Shown: positions 40,178 to 54,382, counted from the first letter of the stretch. The stretch is 64,000 bases of DNA from Tetradesmus obliquus (GCA_030272155.1 CP126203.1:4656501-4720500); one strand, 5' to 3'. Translations and numbers: made by a program. Notes: generated by a model from the letters alone, not told the origin.

Positions 40178-41888
40178 AGGGCAGGTGCATCTCATCGACT
40201 GCTGTGGCACACAACATGAAGCGCCAGCTCTGCATGCTTAGGTTGAAAGAGACAGCACATGCTGACTGTGTTTCTGCATCGCATCACTGAACAAGATGCC
40301 CACCTTACTCCTTTACACTACGACAAGCCCCTCAACGCTGGCCGGTGCTGCTGCTATTCGGCTCCGCCAGCATATATCAGCAGCCTACATTATAGCGCAC
40401 AACTTGCACACATCTATACAAGAGAGGCGTGTTCCAAGTAAAGTGAACCGTTCACTGTGAACGTGACAGCCAGATGCAACAAATTTACGCAAGAACTAAC
40501 CACAAATGTAGGTGTGCTTCAACCCAATTCAGATGTTGATGATTTGGGCTCATTCGACACTGGCTGAGCCTCCGCCCGCCAACGGGTGTAACAAGCGAGG
40601 TTCAGCAGGTCACATCACAGCAGCACTTGGCGAGGCTGCTTCAAGCGGTTGTGCTGCGCAGAGGCGTGGCACATCCATGTCAAGCATGGGTTCCGACACT
40701 GCTGGTCCTGCTGAATCCAGTTTGCCCCTGATGCGGAGACAGTCTCAGGCCAAGCAGGGGGTAACAATGCTGATCCTTGCTTCTTACATTGACCTGCTGC
40801 GCGAGACACCTGCGCCAGCTTGAGCCAGCAGCCCAGGAGCACACTGCAGCAGCACCAGCCTGCTGGGGCCTTCTGGCACCATCTCGCTTTTGGCACCATA
40901 GTCTTGCAGCTGCTTGCTGGCTGTCACAGCCACCACAGTGTTAGCTAACACCTATAGGTCTTCTGGTCCAGCATTGTCTGAAGGTGCGCAGCTATGCATT
41001 TCAGCTGCACCTCCCTCGTTACGTTGAATCAAATAGCCGCACATCAATGTTCTCTTACTATGTGGCATCTTTGTTTCGGGCAGCAGTGCCTGTTTGTTAT
41101 GTCCCTGCAGGCTGCCAGCCGAGGTCAGCCAGTTGCACCTTGGCAGAAGAGGTCTCATACTTGGTCCATCCTTGGGTATGTCTCGTTACTTCGAGACATA
41201 CTGTTGGGATGGAGCCCACATGTTGTAAAAAGAACAGTATTATGCTGACGCTGGCAGAAACACGCAGCAAAAAACACAGAGCTGAGCTGGACGGAGACAC
41301 CCCTGTCCAAAGCTGTTGTACAATAGCCCTTGCATTCAGCCTGATGCTGCCACCTGCGCCAGGTACCCAGAAGCAGCAGCTTAGACGCTGGCAGCTGAGG
41401 CATACAGTTCTGCAAGAATCATTCATCATTATGTTCATGATCACCCTCATCAGCAGTCAAGCGAAATACATAGCGACACCCACGACACTCACGGGCCGTT
41501 GTACAGCCCTCAGGGGTGCATCCCAGCTGTGTACCAGGGCAACACGTGCACGCAGCTTTGCGCCTACAGGTATGTTAATCGCGTGATGCTATGCTACTGA
41601 ACAGCTTTGCTTGCATCATGCAGGCTGCGGCAGCCCACTTGCCAAGTGGGCTCCAAGATGGAGCACTGAGTGTTGTTCGGGTGTGCGCAGCATGCAATTG
41701 AGTTGTAGCACGCCAAGGGGGTGTGGGGTTTCAACGCCTCTGCTTTTTTCTTGGTCCGGGAGCTGGGCACCTCCTGTATAGGGGTGTTAGACGTGTCTTG
41801 CTGGTGGAGGCATTGCCTTGTGTCCCCTGCAGTCAGGTTCGCCTGACTGTTGCGTGTGACTAGCCAGTAAGATTTTGTCGCCCCTGGT

Positions 41889-41929
<41 letters not shown>
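41889..41929 (+). repeat. (AAC)n microsatellite, about 14 units
   Basis: Perfect trinucleotide run. The valine/glutamine-type homopolymer ORFs across it are artefacts. Confidence 0.95.
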
Positions 41930-41951
41930 AAAGATGGGCATCGGGAGAGTT

Positions 41952-42128
41952 TGGGCGGGGCTCTCCTGGCCAAGTATTGCTTGAAGGTGCGCAGCTATGC
42001 ATTTGATGTACATGTTCTTGCTTTTGCACGCTACTTGTGTAAAAGGAAGAATAAATACATCAAATGCATAGCTGCGCACCTTGAAACAATATCCTCTTTA
42101 CAATGCTGGACCAGGAGAGCCCCGCCCA
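41952..42128. mobile_element. Small palindromic (MITE-like) element
   Basis: The 177-bp element has long imperfect terminal inverted repeats. It starts tgggcggggctctcctgg and ends with the exact reverse complement. Inside, aaggtgcgcagctatgcatt plus tgatgta is mirrored by tacatca plus aatgcatagctgcgcacctt. Half-elements carrying the same core lie at 40960-41000 and 42655-42720. No coding capacity. The target duplication is at most the dinucleotide TT, so the superfamily is unclear. Confidence 0.7.
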
Positions 42129-43216
42129 TTCTGTGCATGTGTGGCGGCACCTGGTGTGCACTGGGGCGGCAAAGTACTGTCCTGGGTGTTAGGAGGGCAA
42201 ACATGATTTGCTCCCAACATGATCCAAGCATCGTCTCTGTTTGTGAAGCAATGTTGCTACCGGAACCCCGTGTTGACCAGCAAACGACCGTTGTATCCAT
42301 GATGGTCAGCCAAGTGGAACTTACTCAGCCTGGTAGTACCAGCTGAGCAGGACGGCATGCCAGCCGCAGCATACAAACCAGCCAGCCTCATGCAGACAGG
42401 GCAGGCAGCAGCCACCGGTTGTGCAGTAGGCGCAGCATAAGCAGCATCAGCCGGCCAGCTAGAAGGGTTATGTGGCTGTTGACAGAAAATTGGCATGTAG
42501 CATACAAGCTTGTAAGCATCCTGCCAACACACTCAATCATGTAGGGCGTCAACACCATGCATGTTACTGAACGGTAACAAACAAAATGATCAAAGTACGC
42601 TTGGGGTGAGTACCCTGCGTGCTCATCAGGCTGTAGTAGCTGGGTTGGATGTACACCTTGAAGGTGCGCAGCTATGCATTGGTTGTACATGTTCTTCCTT
42701 TTACACCTACTTCTTGGGGCGGCACATACCCTCTTCGCACCACACAATCTGCAAACTCTCAGTCAACAGCCAGCCTGAGTGCAGGTTTTTTCTTCGTTGC
42801 CTGAGCGCAGGTTGACGTTAGCCATGCTGGCATGGCCACTCGCTGCATGCAAACAGGCTCTGTGCCGTACTGTCAGCGAAGTGTGCTGCCTACTTCATGC
42901 ATCTGCACGCAACTAGCAAGAGGCAGCACATTGCCGCCTCAACACAAATGTAATAGCACAAAACTACACTTTCTGGGCACACCCAGCGTAAGCCATGCAT
43001 GTCCACCCCTCTTACATGCTGCATGGCCATGCCATGACATCATGCACAGCTGCAGCATTGTTGCAATAAAGAATGCACTGCACTTCTGGCATACTACATA
43101 CTGACTAAACAGCTGCTGCCGTCCTTGCTGTACAGGGGCCAGCAAGAGGATAACCAGCTTCGTGAGGTGCACACCAGGCCACCAGCCTTGTGTACACTGG
43201 GACACCAGCCTGGTGT

Positions 43217-43324
43217 GCGGTATACGCCTGCCACTGAGGGCGGTATACGCCTGCCACTGAGGGCGGTATACGCCTGCCACTAAGGGCGGTATACGCCTGC
43301 CACTAAGGGCGGTATACGCCTGCC
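43217..43324 (+). repeat. 23-bp minisatellite, 4.7 copies
   Basis: The unit is gcggtatacgcctgccactg followed by agg, at 43217, 43240, 43263, 43286 and 43309; units 3 and 4 share one substitution. Confidence 0.92.
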
Positions 43325-43904
43325 GAAACATTGGACAGCACAGATTATGTCTAACGAGCATTCAGCTGCCAAACACAGCGCTGCACGGAAAGCCATTTCA
43401 TTGATGCATGTGTCACTCCCCCAGTGCTGCAGCAGCGCCTGCTCATGGAAATTACGCCCTCTTTGCCGGCGCACTTACACGTGCACTGCAAAGTCTCCGT
43501 CAACATCACAGCAGCGCTAGGGCGTTATCTGTGGCAGTCACAATCCTGACAGTCCCACAACAGCTGCTGCAACCGTGCAGCGCAGCCTGCATGCTCCCTC
43601 TTAGGACTGTCGGCAACCTGCCAGGCCAGCCCATGCACCCCTCACAAAAGCTCACATCTCACTGCCCATGTGATGCTACTCAGTAGCATCAGGCTGATGT
43701 ACACTGTTAATGGACTGACACATTGGCATACGTGTCATCTGCTGCTGCTGCTGCTGGTACTGCTCTAGTCGCGGCGCGAGACGGTCATCACGTTGTGTTG
43801 TGAGTGCCGCTCGGCAGCATGCACTGCGTCTACTCTTGCCTACTGCTGCTGTGCCTCCCCTACTGCTGCGCTGCTGCCGCATCTGCTCAGCCGCTGCCGC
43901 GTGT

Positions 43905-44372
<468 letters not shown>

Positions 44373-45689
44373 ATGGAGGGGTGCGAGTGCAGCAGCGTGA
44401 CATCCCACACGCAGCCAAACAGCACCTGCAGCAGCAGCAGCAGCAGCAGCAGAGGTGCAGGCAAGGAGTCAGATGCGGGGAGGGTGGGGGGAAGAGGGAG
44501 GTGCTGCTGCTTTCAGTCGTGTGCATGGGTGCATGCTGAAATTTGCTGTGCAGTAAGCACCACCAACAAGGCATCTGGCAGCGGTCACTGTTGTTTGGAT
44601 TGCGCATTTCTGATCCCTCGGCATCAACATCACACCGGGTTTGCAGCAACCGATTGATCCGCTTCCTACCTGGCTGGTGTTGATGGCTGCGCCCCGGCCC
44701 GCATCCACTCGCTGGAACCCGAGGTTCAGCAGCAGCTGCCCGAAAAAGTTGGCTGCCACCACACCCAGCAGCAGCCGGCAGTCATGCTGCGAGGGCAGCG
44801 CATCTGCCAGGTCAGCCAGCGCATCCGAAGCATCCAGCGCCAGCCCACATAACACGTCATAACACATGGCGCCCCAGCCGCTGGAAGCGCCGGTGCTGCT
44901 GCTGCCGAGCGCGGCGAGCTCGCCGCCGGTGCTGCTGCTGTTGATCCATCACCAACTGCTGCGCTTGCGCAGTATATAGGTGTGTATCGCTGCATCACCA
45001 CATCATACTGTACACTCTCCGCCTTGTGCGGCATCATACACGACGATTGCTGTGGTTTACATGTAAAATGATCACTGAGAGGGTAGCTACATTTGGGTGC
45101 TGGCAACGGAGATGACTCTGTAGTCTGTACAGCATTGTACTTGCTTGCAGCGTCAGACCTGCTTGCACGTTATACTTCTTGATACTGTACAGTGCAACCC
45201 AATCCTGCGCAGGATTATACGGAGCATGTCACATGCTCCGTACTCTTGCTACAGGGGCTCTGTAATCCAAGACCAGTCATGGCGGCATACTAATGCACTG
45301 CCATGGCAATTGCTTGCAAGCAGGAGTATTAGTGTTACAACGATACATGTAGGTTGTTGGAATGAACAGACACATATGTGACGTGGCACCCAGCCCCACA
45401 CACCCTAAAGACACTTACAATGCTGTTGCACCAATCACCCCAGGTCGCTCACCACCATCACCCACTGGCATTGATCGTTGTTTGACTGTGTTGCTCGTGC
45501 AAGGGCAGCAACGCCAATCGTGACCGAGGGTCGCTCTCCGCACCACAGCATGCGCTCAAATGCACACAGCATGCAGCCAGTGCCTGTTGAGCCATGCCAG
45601 CAGGGCAACTTGGATGCACAAAGCCAGCTCTCTACACAGTCATTGACGCTTGCTGCGTACTACATGCATGTGCGTGCATGCAACATATG

Positions 45690-46699
45690 TAACACCACAA
45701 ACCAAGGGTGCAGCGCATCGCCGACCCAACTCTACAATACATCGCCTTGCAGCAGTATCAACAAACATCTCATTTCAGCCTCACCCACGCACGTCCGGCC
45801 TGTCGCTGGCTGCATGGCATCATGCGTAACTGCGCTTCTGCTGCAGATACATCGTACTACACTGCTGGTACTGCTACACAGCTGCTGCTATCATTGGCTG
45901 TACAGAGATCACCGCGCAGATAACCAGCTTCGAACCCTCACTGCGCACGCTCTGTACCCGCAAAAACTGCACAGCGTATGTCTGACACCCCTCAACTCCC
46001 AAACACAGGGCTGCACCAAGAAGCACGTCAAAATGATGCATGCATCTCTCCCTCACTGCTGCAGCAGCGCCTGCTAAAAACGCATCACTTGCCACTGGCG
46101 CAACTGTGACAGTCACACTCCTCACAGTCTCACAAACTGTAGTGCAGCATGCCTGCTCCCTCTCCAGACACAGGCGGCACCCCTCACACACCTCCCTCAA
46201 ACAGTCTGTGTCATGGGACTGATGTACACTGATGGATGGACTGCTGCCAAGGGATATGTTCACTGTCACTGCTGCGACTGCTAGTGACATGGTGCAGCAC
46301 AGTTATCGCATTAGAATGGCACACCTGCTGTCGGTGCTGATACTGCTGGGACATGGCGCAACACTTTTACTACTCTAAGGCGGCAGCATGCACTGCGCAG
46401 GCCTACTACTCTTGTACTCCCCTACTGCTGCTGGCGCTGCCGCATCGGTGCCGCTGCTGCTGCTGCTGCCGCTGCCGCGTGTGGCGGTGGCTGTGGAGCT
46501 ACGTTTGCCTGCTACTTGCGTCCCTCCCCTACTGCCTCTAGCGCCCCGGCATCTGTGCCGCTGCTGCTGCTGCTGCCGCGTGTGGCGGTGGCTGTGGAGC
46601 CAGCCACGCCCGCTGCGATTGCGCCGCTGCCCAGCAGCATGGCCATGGAGGGGTGCGAGTGCAGCAGCGTGACGTCCCACACGCAGCCAAACAGAACCT

Positions 46700-46742
<43 letters not shown>

Positions 46743-47240
46743 AGGTGCAGGCAGGGAGTAGGACGCGAGTTTGTGAGGGTTATGGGGTTATGCTGACTTT
46801 ATGTAAGCTTGTGTGCTGGCTGAAGTGCACTGTGGCAACGTGGCAACTGACGATTGTCAACTGACGATTGTCAAAGCATCACACTAATTGCTATGTAAAA
46901 TTAATCATTGATACTAGATATTGTCATCACTGCGGTGCATGCGCACCTGGCTGGTGTTGATGGCTGCGCCGCGGCCCGCATCCACACGCTGGAACCCGAG
47001 GTTCAGCAGCAGCTGCCCGAAAAAATTGGCCGCCACCACACCCAGCAGCAGCCTGCTGTCATGCTGCGAGGGCAGCGCATCTGCCAGATCAGCCAGCGCA
47101 TCCGAGGCATCCAACGCCAGCCCACATAACACGTCATAACACATGCTGCCCCAGCCGCCGGCGCCGCCGCTGCTGCTGCCAGTTATGCTGCTGCTGAGCG
47201 CGGCGAGCTCGCTGCCGGTGCTGCTGCTGTTGATCCGGAA
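45690..47240. repeat. Segmental duplication, copy 2 (with intact transporter 3' end)
   Basis: Diverged tandem partner of 42940-44950, offset by about 2.3-2.75 kb depending on indels. Confidence 0.75.
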
Positions 47241-49192
47241 CTCCAGCGGTCCAAGGTTCCTGAAGAAGATCGCCCCGACCGCCACATGTGTGACTACTAG
47301 ATGTTGCCACCATGTGAGGCACAGCGGCGAAACTTTTGGCCCGATCACGCCGACACACACAAATGCGGCTGCATTCGCTGCCGCTGCAGCCAGCCCAAAC
47401 AGTACACCCTCGATCGGCAGGTCTGCTGCCGGGAATGCGCCCGACCCTGCTGCTGCTGGTTGCAGCGCCGGCAGCTGCTGCAGCTGCGGTAGCGCCTGCT
47501 CTAAAAGCCACAGCATCTGGTCGTGCCAGCCGATAGCCAGCACCCCTAGCACCGTCAGCAAGCAGCTCGCAATCGCAGCCGGCGGCACGTGTCGGTCTGC
47601 TACTACCGCATCAAGCATCAGGCAAAACACGGGGTTGAAGAAGAACAGCCCCACTGCAACTGGCAGCGGCAGGGACTCGATGGAGCTGTAGTAGCACACA
47701 ACAGTGGTGGCAGCCAGCAGGCCACGCAGCATGAGCAGGCCTGCGAAGCGCTGGCTGCGGGCCGCGCAGCCGCCGTTGGGGCTGACGCCTGAGTGATGAT
47801 GAGTCGACACAGTGAGATGCATACAGCAAAACAGCGCAGCAGCAGCAGCAGCAGCAGCAGCAGGCGCGGAGGTGAGGGCGGAGTACAAGAGGGCTATTAG
47901 GCACACCACTGCTGTTACAAGCTGACCTGCTGACCTGCTGCCAGACAACATGCGGGTGCGTTGTTACAGCACCCAGGCAGATGCCGCACCACTGGTCAGC
48001 GCCTGCCACCATAGCCCAGCACCTGCTCCGCTGCTGCTGCTGCTGCTGTTGCTGCTGCTGAAGCCTGATGTTATTACAGCTGCTGCTGCAACTGCACATG
48101 GCCAGCTCACCTTTGGCTCTCATGATGATGCTTGTAGCCAGCCATGCCACTGCACTGCTGAAGGCTGTCACCTGCAGCACATGCAACAGGGCACAAGGGG
48201 TTCAGTTATAGCAGGCTGCAGGCGGCGACTGCTTGCATACGAACCCACGACACCTTGCTTGCTGCCGATGCTCATGCACTGCATTCCATGCATATCCCTG
48301 CAGGTCTGAACTCCACATGCCAACAAATCCTGCAAGGCAGATGCATTTCTGGCCCTACACGCCAACGCAGCGGCAGCTGCACACATCTCCGAGTTGACCC
48401 TGCGCAGCACGCGTCAATGTGCGAGTGCAGCACTGTGGTGCTGAACCACACATGCACGGCAATGTTTTGCTGCTGCTGCTGCAACTGCTGCTTTGACTGC
48501 TGGCTCACCTGGAGGGGTGGCAGCGGGTGGTCAAACAGCTTGATCTGCATTGCAGGAAACGTGTATTGCATAGCTCAGCGAGCACATCAACAAGCACGGC
48601 GCGTTTGAACACGTTCGCCACTGCATGCTGTCCATCGCCTGTGTCATCAACACTGCTGCCTCCTTCATGCGGCCTCCTAAGCTGGCAAGGTTGTCGCACC
48701 TGCAACGCAGCTTGCAGGAACTGGTGCTGCAAAATGCCAGTGGACTCTGCCGGCGCTGCCTCTGCTGCTGGCCAAGTGGCGCAGCGCTAGACATGCATGC
48801 TATGCAACCAGCATTTGCAGTGAAACTGAAGTATGCTTCACCTGTAATGAAATGAAGCTGCATACAAAAGCCCCGCATGCCACAAACAGAGGACCTGCCC
48901 ATGGCGCATCAGCTGCTGCTGTCAAAGCAGAAGGTGATGTCGCTCCCTCTGCTGCATCACTGCAAGGCTCTGGACACGTGCAGTCACTTTCAGCTGCAGG
49001 CTTTACGACTGTCTGTGTGCTGACGCTACGTAATGACGCCTGCGTTGGCTGCTGGGGGGCCTTGCTGCCCTTTCGTTGCTGCTGTTGTTGCTGTTGGAAC
49101 CGTGCCAAGACGCACAGCCCTCGGGAGCGTGACGAGAAGTGCAACTGGGTTGGGTTTGATTTGTTGCCTGCCAATGCGCGAGGCTTGATCAT
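46512..49192 (-). CDS. Drug/metabolite transporter superfamily (EamA/SLC35-like)
   Basis: A multi-spanning membrane carrier; the substrate cannot be read from sequence. Supported exons: 46697-46512 (terminal), 47788-46948 (main) and 48171-48111 (VTAFSSAVAWLATSIIMRAK). Their phases join (AAA G|GC GTC). A likely first exon is 49192-48842, with polyQ and the span GPLFVACGAFVCSFISLQ; one exon between them is unresolved. The main exon has RFAGLLMLRGLLAATTVVCY and LPLPVAVGLFFFNPVF, typical of the first EamA repeat, and GVLFGLAAAAANAAAF plus AANFFGQLLLNLGFQRVDAG of the second. The terminal exon gives FGCVWDVTLLHSHP and GSGAIAAGVAGST, the usual end of the fold. A (CTG)n tract directly precedes the terminal exon's acceptor. 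Confidence 0.8.
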
Positions 49193-50256
49193 TTCCTGGT
49201 ATTGGTGGTCGAGACGGACGTTCACATGGGTGGTTCGCAACACAGCATATAAGTGAAGATGGTTTTGGTGAGCCAAACTTGTGTTGAATATAACCTTTTT
49301 GAAGCTCAAGCTGCGAGTCACCTGGACTTGGCCCTAGCTGACCAGACTGACCTAAAGCTGTCAGCTGTCATCATCCCAGTCTCAGCACAGGCCCTGTTCA
49401 TAAGAGTGCGCTATAGCTTTTCAACGACTTGCAGATGCTGTTTGACGATCTCTGGCAGTATATCCCCACATCAGAGTGCACTTCCCGCTCGAACTTCCCA
49501 CACTGCCAGTGCCCGTGATCATGATGTCGCCGATAGCCAACAGCGGCAGCAAACAAGTTGCACCAACGGCCAAGTCATGTAAAAGCTTCCAGACACCGCA
49601 AGTTCTACACGCGTTCCCCTTCCCAGCAGTCGGCAGGCGTCAGTTGTGTGCCGGCATGCTGCCTGCAGCAGCAGCCCTGCTGCCAATGCCTTGGCGCTGG
49701 TGGTCTGTTACAGACGAGGGCACAGCAGCACAACAGCAGCAAGACTCCCGCAAGCTCGCAGAGGAGCGGCGCAAGGCTGCTGAGCGCGCAGCGCTGCGTG
49801 ACAGGATGGGCAGGTACATCCGCTGAACTTCTGAGAAGCCAGCGTCCAGCGCGAGATGCGCCGCAGGAAGGCATGCAGTATGAGCTTCAAGAGAGTGTTT
49901 GCTGCGTTGGTTCCTTTCTCAGGTGTAGTACTGCTGCTTGTGTGCTCTTTAACTTTACCTGTGGCTGCCAGCCCAGCAGCTCAGTGAGCACACCCAGGCT
50001 GTGCCTTGGAGGCATGCTGAGCAGCACGGAGTGCACGTTTCATACTGCATGATGCAGCGGCTGCACTTGGCACTTATTGGCTGCAGCACTTCGATCACAA
50101 GCTACTGTGCTGGTTGCAGGCCTGCAAAGGTTATGATTGTCGTGGCGATGGGATGCGCCGTTGGACCTGCAGCGTGGCTGTTTTCGAGTCAGCAGCGAGG
50201 AATCACGCTCAGCCACTGCTGAGTCTATTGTACGGACGGCTTCTTGACATTCTTTT

Positions 50257-50331
50257 TTAACAATTCATCAACGTGATCCACCATTGGGATGTTTATTTAA
50301 CTATTCATCAATTTGATCCACCATTGGGATG
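50257..50331 (+). repeat. Tandem duplication, period 40 bp
   Basis: Two copies of an AT-rich segment sharing gatccaccattgggatg, at 50275 and 50315. Confidence 0.85.
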
Positions 50332-51141
50332 CCGCAAGATCCAAAGTTAACTTACTACGCAGTATTGGTTTATGCATCTAACAGTAGACACGGTTTATGT
50401 TACCAACAGCAAACAGCTAGAATAGAATGCAAAATTGCGTCAGCTGCTCAAGTCATTGCCCTGTAAAGGTGCCTGCACACAAATTCAGTGTTCTGCATGC
50501 TTCTGCCATGGCCACTTTGAAGCGCATTGCGCGTGTTGGCTCACAGTGCGCTGCATGATAAACCGTCTGCTGGGCAGCACAGCCGATGCTGCTGGCAATA
50601 TAGCTACCAGTTTAGGGAAATTCTGTACAGTCCACAGTGACTCAGCAAACCGTCCAGACCATGTGCTGTTCAGCACAGGTCAGATCATACGCAAGAGCTG
50701 CAAGACAGGCTGTCAACCTGGCAATGCTATTGTTTGATAAGCAGACACAGTCAAATCAAGGATGCCCAGTCATAACAACTTGCTCACAGCAGCCAACACT
50801 ACCAAGGTCTGAAGGATGGGTACCCCAGGTTGTGTCAGACACACCAGCGATAAGCACTGCAGGAACAGTCGGCAACAATTACCTGTGCGTTTGTTGGCAA
50901 GTCCCTGCAGCATATCACACACGCGTGGGGCGAAAGGTTGTGCAAACCCCGCCTAGATGCCTTTTACGAGCCATGGCTCCCCCCCATCAACACAGTGCAC
51001 ATGCAACAAATCCCATCAGCCAAGTGTGCTGTAACCCGGCGCACCACCACTCAAACGCCACGCTGACACACTTTCTGTCACAATAGGTTTGAAAACAGTC
51101 ATTTCTACAGTCAGTGGTGCTGCTGTTGCTTCCAAAGCTGG

Positions 51142-51172
51142 CAGCCGCCTGCAATCATCAGGCAGGCGGCTG
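51142..51172. repeat. Inverted repeat, 11-bp perfect stem
   Basis: cagccgcctgc and gcaggcggctg around a 9-base loop. It is the most stable isolated hairpin noticed in the 49-54 kb gap; role unknown. Confidence 0.8.
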
Positions 51173-53497
51173 AGTCAGCAGTGCTGCAGCTTGACTGCCT
51201 TTTTTGAAGCTGCACCACGCGTCATTTTCGTATAACCTTGCATGCCACCCAAACACTCCAAGCCCCTCTGTGCTTCAGCACACGGCACCCAGCCAGTCCA
51301 GTCGTAAGAAGCAGCAAGGGTTCAGCCTGCAAGTGACTAGCAGCTGGTTAAAGCACGCGCCGTGAGCTCTTTGATATGCAGCAGCTGCATGCAGCCAGGC
51401 TGCTGCTGCCTCATCAGCATGCGACAACAGGGACCAGGGAGACATGCAGCCAGGCTGCTGCTCCTTGCGCCTGAAGCAGCTGGACAGTTATAGCCCTGCA
51501 CCGCAAGATCAGGTGCCATATCCACTGCTGTACCCGCCTGCTGCACCACGCAACGCACAGCCAACAAAACACCGTGACGTCATAGGGTAAGCCGCATCCA
51601 AGCCATTCCATGCACTCCCTGCCAACACCTAGAAGTGTTTCCTGCAAGCACTATCCTGTTTGGTCATCTTGCAGGACTGCTGCAGAACCATCCCCGCCCC
51701 GTTGACCAGTCAAACACCTGTTCACTGCTGCTGGTCTCTGCAGGGCTATGGTACACTGACTGGCATACTCAAACTCAAATGGGTGGAAGCTGCTCCATGC
51801 ACCTGCCCCCAGTGCTAGCATGCCAGATGATGCAGCCACTGCTTTCCACAGGATGCGGGATTGGCCCAGTTCAGCAGCTGCACAGCATTTTGCTGTGTGT
51901 GTGCATACGCAGCGTACTACTGAAAACAAATGCGTATGCACCTAATATGCAAGCCCTGCTGCTTTATAGCAACTGCGCTGTGGGCTCAACAGCCCAACTG
52001 ACTTTGCAGTTGCGCGCAGTTGCTCAGCAGCAGCAGGTGGGTTGGGTTCAAGTTTGTGCTTGCAGGAAAGGAAGAGAGAGAGAGAGTGAGACTCCAAAAG
52101 GGTGCACAACGCTATGACAGCCACGTGAGGAGGCATGCATGGCTGCCCTGCTGCCTGCTGTGAGCAATGCTCTGTGCGGAGGAACTGATGCTGCATGAAA
52201 ACTAGTCAAACGACAAATGTACTACTCAACAAAAAGTTCTTCGTGCCTACTCAAGCAACGGCAACAGCAAGACAAACAGCAAATGTCAACAGTGACAGCA
52301 AACCTGGAGCACAGGACAGGAGCAAGATGCAGAGACATACGCTCTGGTCAGGGACCAACATTGTCTTCCATCAGAAGCAGCAGCATGACGGCCATGCGTT
52401 GTTGCAGCACATGCAGCTGGCATCTGGCACATGTGCTGTAGCAGCAGCAGCTTCTGCGCACATCAGCTTCCATTGCAATGCGCCTTTGAGGTTGATATGC
52501 GTGATATGGTGGTGGTCGCTCACCATTCATCACCAATGGAGCAGCGTGCTGAATGCGTTGGCAGCTGCATCGCACTGCCTTGGAATCGCCCCCTCTCCCC
52601 GCCCCCCAGCAATTGGCTGCATGACACGCAACAGAGGCCGTAGCCTTGCACAACCCACAACGCTGCAGCAGGCAGCTTCAGACCACACAAGCGGCAAGCA
52701 GTGGTACACAACCCACGGAACAAAAAGTGCTTCTCTGGCCAACCAGTAACCAACTCCAACCAGGATCGCCACTGCCAAGACCTGCCTCTGCAATGGGGCC
52801 ACATGCATGCAGAAAAGCATGCTGAGAAGCTGCACACATGCTGGTAGTGCATGCACAAAAGCAGCTGGGAAGCTGCACACAGTCAACAAGACATGCATGC
52901 GTACCTGCGCAAGTGTGCACAAGCGTATGCACGCTGGCTGCCACCAGCGGGCGCCTGAGGCTGCAGCCCACCTATAGCTGATGTTGCACAAAACACACAT
53001 GCGTGGCGCTGTCTTCTTGACAGCAACAAATGATGTGCTTTGATAGCGAGATGCAAAGCGATAACATGCCGCAGAACTCTTCCGTATGCAGCATACAGCG
53101 GTAAAGTTGCTGTTCAAAACTATCCCTTGGCTGCTGATTGTACACCCAAGGCTTTCACCAATGCTACAGGAAGTAGAAGCAGCTGCGATTGACGCCTGTG
53201 TAGTCCAGAACTACCCATCAGGACTCTTCAGCCACACACACACAGTGTCTGCTTGCATGTAGAGGCTAGTGCAACCAGCACTGGCAGGTGCAGCAGCGAA
53301 AGTCGGTGCACCTACGTTGCTGCTGGTGCTGCTTACTGGCAGTGTGCTGACCTGCACCACATGCATGCAGCACTGGCGCAAGTCAAGCGAAGGTAGCCAC
53401 ATGTCCCACATGTCCCATGCAGAAACGACACACATCAAAAGCCCTACCACATGCCCCATGCAGGGCCCCACCCCACACACAAGTTATGCACTTCACC

Positions 53498-53584
53498 TGG
53501 TCAAACGCTGGTCAAAAAGTGGTCAACAGTAGTCAAACAGCTATTCAAGCAGTTAGTCAAAGACCTAGTCAAACACTGGTCAAG
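53498..53584 (+). promoter_or_regulatory. Cluster of GTCAA (W-box-like) motifs
   Basis: Seven (G/A)GTCAA motifs in under 90 bp, with uneven spacing of about 10-12 bp or multiples. The reverse complement TTGAC(C/T) is the core recognised by WRKY factors. A regulatory role is a guess; it could equally be a decayed minisatellite. Confidence 0.3.
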
Positions 53585-54382
53585 ACAGACCTATCAATCC
53601 ACATCAATGGTTGCATGCAGCTGCATAGTAACACAAGCAGATCATGCTGCCCGCATGCTTGCTGCTGCACACCAGGTGAATGAACTCCAACCTTGTTGCT
53701 GCACCGGCTGCCACAACTGCAGGTCATTGCTCACATCACCTGCTGCAGCCGGCCTGACGTTGTAGCGCTTGAAATTTCGTCACCCGCGGCATAATAGTTC
53801 AGTCGCAGCTGACGCAGCTCGATACTATCCCCACCTTGACGCTGCTGTAGCAGCTGCTGCTGCAGGGGCCACTTGCCACAGCTGCAGCATCCCACCCAGC
53901 ACTGCTGTGAACTGCAGCCATGTGACTGATCCTTGCTCCTCTCCACCTTGCAATGCTCCACCTAGACCCACAGCTGCAGCAGTGTCCAGTCTCGTGTGCC
54001 TGCTCACCAGCCTACCCAGGGGCGCTGCAGCAAAATAAAACCCTCTACCTCTTGCAGACTGTAGAGCTGCCTGCTTGACTGCACTGTGCATCCTCACATC
54101 CTCTGCTGTTCCACCAGCTTGCCCAGAGATGCTGCAGAAAGAAGGACTAGAAACAACCCCCGCCTGACCTCTGCAGGCCGCAGGACTGCTTTCAAGCCTG
54201 CTTCACTGCCATGCAGTCCCGCCCTAAACTCTGCAGCAGCAGTTGCTGCAGCAGCTGCTGGGCTGCTGTTGAGCCTTGGGGCTCTCACCACCGCCTGTCT
54301 GCCCTGCAACTTATACCCAAGGCCAAAGCAAATCTCCTTTGATAGCTTTTGACCTCTCGATCCAGCTGAGAAGTTGGAGCCT

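Larger units (their letters stand above)
40178..43216. other. Gene-poor stretch with short dispersed repeats
   Basis: No gene recognised; ORFs are below 200 codons and lack family motifs. It contains four copies of the 20-mer aaggtgcgcagctatgcatt (40981, 41984, 42063 inverted, 42661), the palindromic element at 41952-42128 and an (AAC)n tract. Confidence 0.4.
49193..54382. other. No gene I can support
   Basis: Many short ORFs, no family motifs. The most gene-like is a plus-strand frame ending at 49826 with a charged helix (SRKLAEERRKAAERAALRDR), possibly a last exon. Small repeats are listed separately. The region may hold introns or untranslated DNA of genes whose exons I cannot recognise. 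Confidence 0.35.

Noticed and set aside
48505..48732. Minus-strand frame with VANVFKRAVLVDVLAELCNTRF as a transporter exon
   Set aside because: The helix looks plausible, but neither phase nor splice sites join it to the neighbouring transporter exons, so it was left out of the model.
51142..51172. Hairpin as a bacterial-type terminator
   Set aside because: No T-run, no adjacent gene, and a nuclear eukaryotic context.
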